DNA from: Thermodesulfovibrio sp.
GTDB taxonomy: Bacteria > Nitrospirota > Thermodesulfovibrionia > Thermodesulfovibrionales > JdFR-85
Reading direction: 5' to 3'
Length of the DNA stretch: 16,089 nucleotides
Assembly (NCBI GenBank): GCA_027050975.1
Contig: JALUAR010000115.1
Coordinates: 469 to 16,557 of the forward strand
The translations under genes were made by a program, and so were the position numbers. Below, piece after piece: positions 14,284-16,089 of the stretch (positions within the stretch are counted from its first letter, which is position 1; every line of letters starts with the position of its first letter). The notes beneath the pieces are model-generated. The model was given only the letters and a program-made list of their open reading frames with translations. It had not been told where the DNA came from and did not search any database.

Positions 14284-15591
14284 TCACTCTATGTTAGAGC
14301 TACCGTATGCTGTCACCAGATTCCTTCCCATTGAGTACAGGAGCCTTGCCTCAGCCCGCTTCAGGGCATATGTTGCCCTCCAGTAGTTTGTCTCAGCGGT
14401 TGTAAAAAGGGTCACTGCATCGGTGACCTCTGTTGCCGTGCCTACCCCCTCTTTGTAACGGAGTCGTTGCAGCCGCAGGTTCTCCTCAGCCTGTTTTACA
14501 GCCTTTTCAGTGACCATAACCTTATGTCTTGCAGCCTGAAGCTCAAGGTATGCCCTTTTTACCTCAAGTCTTATTCCGTCAAGGAGTTTTTCCCTCTGAA
14601 GTCGCAGTCTCTTTAACTGGGCACTCTTCTGGTTGAGGCGAGCCTTTGTGGCACCACCTGCAAGAAGATTCAGGCTAATACCTGCCTGTACTGACCAGTT
14701 GCCTTCATGAACCATGTATTCGTTTTCCTGATACTCATATCCGCCAGCAAGATAGAACTCGGGAAGATACTCTGCCCTGTAAGATCGTAGTTCCGCTTCC
14801 GCAGCCTTTATTGAAGCATCAAGGGTTTTTATCTCTGGTCTATGAGTTTCAGCCTCCTGCCAGGCCTCGGCAAGGGTCATATCCGTAAAGGGTTTGACAG
14901 GAGGGTCTTCCACCTGAACAGGTGAGTTAAGGTCTTTTAAAAGGAGGCTGTTCAGCCTAGAGCGTTTTAGCTGAAGCAGATTATCGACTGAAATCTTACG
15001 CTGTCTTGCATCTGACAGAAGCACCTCTGCCTGAAGAAGGTCGTTCTTAGTTATCAATCCCGCCTGGTACATGGCCTCTGTATCCCGCAGATGGGCTTCC
15101 AGTCTTTCTACCTCCTGAGATGCCACTTTAAGGAGATGCTCTGCCTCAAGGAGGTCAAGATAGGCGATTATAAACTCCAGGGCAACTAAATTCTTTACCC
15201 TAACGGTATTCAGGATCTTTGCTTCCAGCCCGTATCCTGCTGCCTTGACAAGGGAGGATGTTTTGCCGAAATCGAAAAGTAATTGTTTTACCTGAAAACC
15301 ATAGGTCAGGAAGTCTTTTTCGCTTAGCGGGACCGGTCCGAATAGACCGAACTTTGCTTCGGGTCTGTATCTGAGCCAGCTTTGATTTGCGTAAAGATCA
15401 ATCCTGGGAAGCTGTGCTGCCCTGGCAAGATTAATCCCCTCTCCTGCGATTGCTTCTTCAGCCTCGGAGATCTTTACATCTCTTCCAGCGGTGGTGACAA
15501 GCTTTAACCCCTCCTGTAAGGTCAATGCCGGTGCATTGTGTGAGTATAGCAGCAGAAAGACAACAAAAAATATGTATGGAAGCTTTTTCAT
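14284..15591 (-). CDS. TolC-like outer-membrane efflux channel
   Basis: This 435-residue protein starts with a Sec signal peptide (residues 1 to about 22, ending APA) and continues with LTLQEGLKLV, the usual N-terminus of outer-membrane factors. Two OEP repeats follow, each with long amphipathic helices. The second begins near ETHRPEIKTLDASIKAAEAEL and includes AGISLNLLAGGATKARL, matching the family pattern of a beta-strand pair then helices. It is first in the operon, 79 bases before the adaptor. A ribosome binding site (GGAGGGGA) lies about nine bases before the ATG. The channel carries substrates from the EmrAB pump to the outside. It has no lipobox, unlike the OprM/NodT lipoprotein branch. 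Confidence 0.92.
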   Translation of the reverse strand: MKKLPYIFFVVFLLLYSHNAPALTLQEGLKLVTTAGRDVKISEAEEAIAGEGINLARAAQLPRIDLYANQSWLRYRPEAKFGLFGPVPLSEKDFLTYGFQVKQLLFDFGKTSSLVKAAGYGLEAKILNTVRVKNLVALEFIIAYLDLLEAEHLLKVASQEVERLEAHLRDTEAMYQAGLITKNDLLQAEVLLSDARQRKISVDNLLQLKRSRLNSLLLKDLNSPVQVEDPPVKPFTDMTLAEAWQEAETHRPEIKTLDASIKAAEAELRSYRAEYLPEFYLAGGYEYQENEYMVHEGNWSVQAGISLNLLAGGATKARLNQKSAQLKRLRLQREKLLDGIRLEVKRAYLELQAARHKVMVTEKAVKQAEENLRLQRLRYKEGVGTATEVTDAVTLFTTAETNYWRATYALKRAEARLLYSMGRNLVTAYGSSNIE

Positions 15592-15629
15592 CGTCCTGTC
15601 CCCTCCCGAGAGAAGTCAAATCAATTTAT

Positions 15630-15641
15630 GTAAGCACTTAC
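15630..15641. promoter_or_regulatory. Candidate repressor operator at the efflux operon start
   Basis: GTAAG and CTTAC form an inverted repeat with a 2-base centre, flanked by further A/T-rich partial symmetry (TTA before, TAA after on the minus strand). It covers the predicted transcription start just downstream of the -10 box. The form resembles operators of TetR-type efflux repressors. No repressor gene is in the window. Confidence 0.4.
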
Positions 15642-15642
15642 T

Positions 15643-15672
15643 AACATATCATAGAATTGTAAACTTTGTCAA
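15643..15672 (-). promoter_or_regulatory. Promoter of the efflux operon
   Basis: On the minus strand a perfect -35 box TTGACA (15667-15672) is followed after 18 bases by TATGTT (15643-15648), which matches the -10 consensus at four of six positions. Transcription would start near 15636, leaving a leader of about 45 bases before the channel gene. The -35 box may belong to the tip of the adjacent insertion sequence. Confidence 0.55.
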
Positions 15673-16089
15673 CTAACAAAACCGGGCATAGATGATTTGA
15701 TGAAACCGTCTTTCCTCAAAAATAAATCTACTTAAAATATGGATCAGATTAAGCATGATATTTCCTCCTTCTGAGTTTCTTTTCATAGGCTGCAGAAAGT
15801 TCTTCTGTCAGATACTCTATTTGCTCCGCAAGTTCTACTATGTCTATGGAGTCTCTCAATTTTATCAGGGCTTCTTTTGTTTTTGCATCTACCTCCTCAA
15901 GCCTTAAAACCCTATTCAGAGGTATATCCATCTCATACCTCTTGCGTATCTTCCCTCCTACCCTTTGTCTTTCAACAATCTTCATCTGGGGCATAAACAG
16001 ATTGTTCCTCAAGCTCACAAGCCTAAGTAGCCTCCTCAGTATCTTAAATTCCTCATCTGTGTCATACCTCCTCCAACCTGTATATGCCC
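15667..16089 (-). mobile_element. 3' end of an insertion sequence (partial at window edge)
   Basis: The element is inferred from the transposase C-terminus at 15749-16089 and continues beyond the window. Its inner end in this window is proposed at 15667, where the plus strand begins TGTCAACTAACAAAACC. TG...CA ends, often TGT...ACA, are common for DDE insertion sequences. The opposite end and any target duplication are outside the window, so the border is provisional. Confidence 0.45.
15749..16089 (-). CDS. DDE integrase-type transposase, C-terminal part (partial)
   Basis: The frame is open from the window edge to a TAA at 15749-15751 and shows 113 residues without a start, so the gene begins outside. 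An in-frame GTG at 16018 is not needed. The sequence GWRRYDTDEEF, then NNLFMPQMKIVERQRVGGKIRKRYEM, then a helical tail, is the pattern found after the catalytic core in rve/IS481-like transposases (typically GYxRYDT, NFFxPxxKLxxKxRxGxKxxKxYD). The catalytic Asp and Glu residues are upstream and not visible, so activity cannot be judged. It points the same way as the efflux operon and lies 157 bases upstream of it. Confidence 0.75.
   Translation of the reverse strand, partial: AYTGWRRYDTDEEFKILRRLLRLVSLRNNLFMPQMKIVERQRVGGKIRKRYEMDIPLNRVLRLEEVDAKTKEALIKLRDSIDIVELAEQIEYLTEELSAAYEKKLRRRKYHA

Noticed and set aside
15749..16018. Stand-alone 89-residue protein starting at the GTG at 16018
   Set aside because: The frame stays open upstream to the window edge and encodes the conserved GWRRYDT segment of the transposase, so the GTG is an internal codon.

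Overview
The window looks like chromosomal DNA from an anaerobic or facultatively anaerobic Gram-negative respirer. The clues are multiheme c-type cytochromes, a membrane cytochrome b, a tripartite efflux pump with an outer-membrane channel, and a lipobox lipoprotein. Base composition is moderate. Protein style recalls Nitrospirota (Thermodesulfovibrio-like) or Desulfuromonas/Geobacter-like lineages. This placement is an impression from protein families, not a phylogenetic result.

Region 1 (1-2778, + strand) is a respiratory gene cluster. It starts with the 3' end of one small membrane protein and a complete paralogue of it. A seven-heme, membrane-anchored cytochrome c follows, overlapped by a four-helix cytochrome b of the FdnI/HydC type. 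A six-heme lipoprotein ends the cluster. The likely role is quinol/quinone exchange in the inner membrane, wired through the seven-heme subunit to periplasmic hemes. It resembles, from memory, the Geobacter CbcBA type of bc complex.

Region 2 (2816-6224, - strand) runs convergently into it and encodes a two-component system: a sensor kinase and an NtrC-type sigma-54 response regulator whose start overlaps the kinase stop. The kinase has a periplasmic Cache-like domain carrying a c-type heme motif (CYTCH), so it may be a heme-based sensor. Its position suggests, but does not prove, that it regulates the cytochrome cluster.

Region 3 (6328-8633, + strand) begins with a good sigma-70-like promoter that would give a nearly leaderless transcript. 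It continues with acylphosphatase, biotin synthase (bioB) and an RNase Z-like metallo-beta-lactamase protein whose start overlaps the bioB stop. Region 4 (8623-11460, - strand) is housekeeping: a TPR protein, tsaB (tRNA t6A synthesis) and ychF, with a hairpin-rich non-coding element between tsaB and ychF.

Region 5 (11524-15672, - strand) is an efflux operon in the order outer-membrane factor, EmrA-type adaptor, EmrB/DHA2 transporter, led by a TTGACA-type promoter with an inverted repeat near the predicted start point. Region 6 (about 15667-16089) is the end of an insertion sequence: the C-terminal part of a DDE integrase-type transposase runs off the window. The TTGACA box may lie at the tip of this element, so the efflux promoter may be an IS/chromosome hybrid. 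No tRNA, rRNA, CRISPR array or gene-free stretch over 300 bases was seen.
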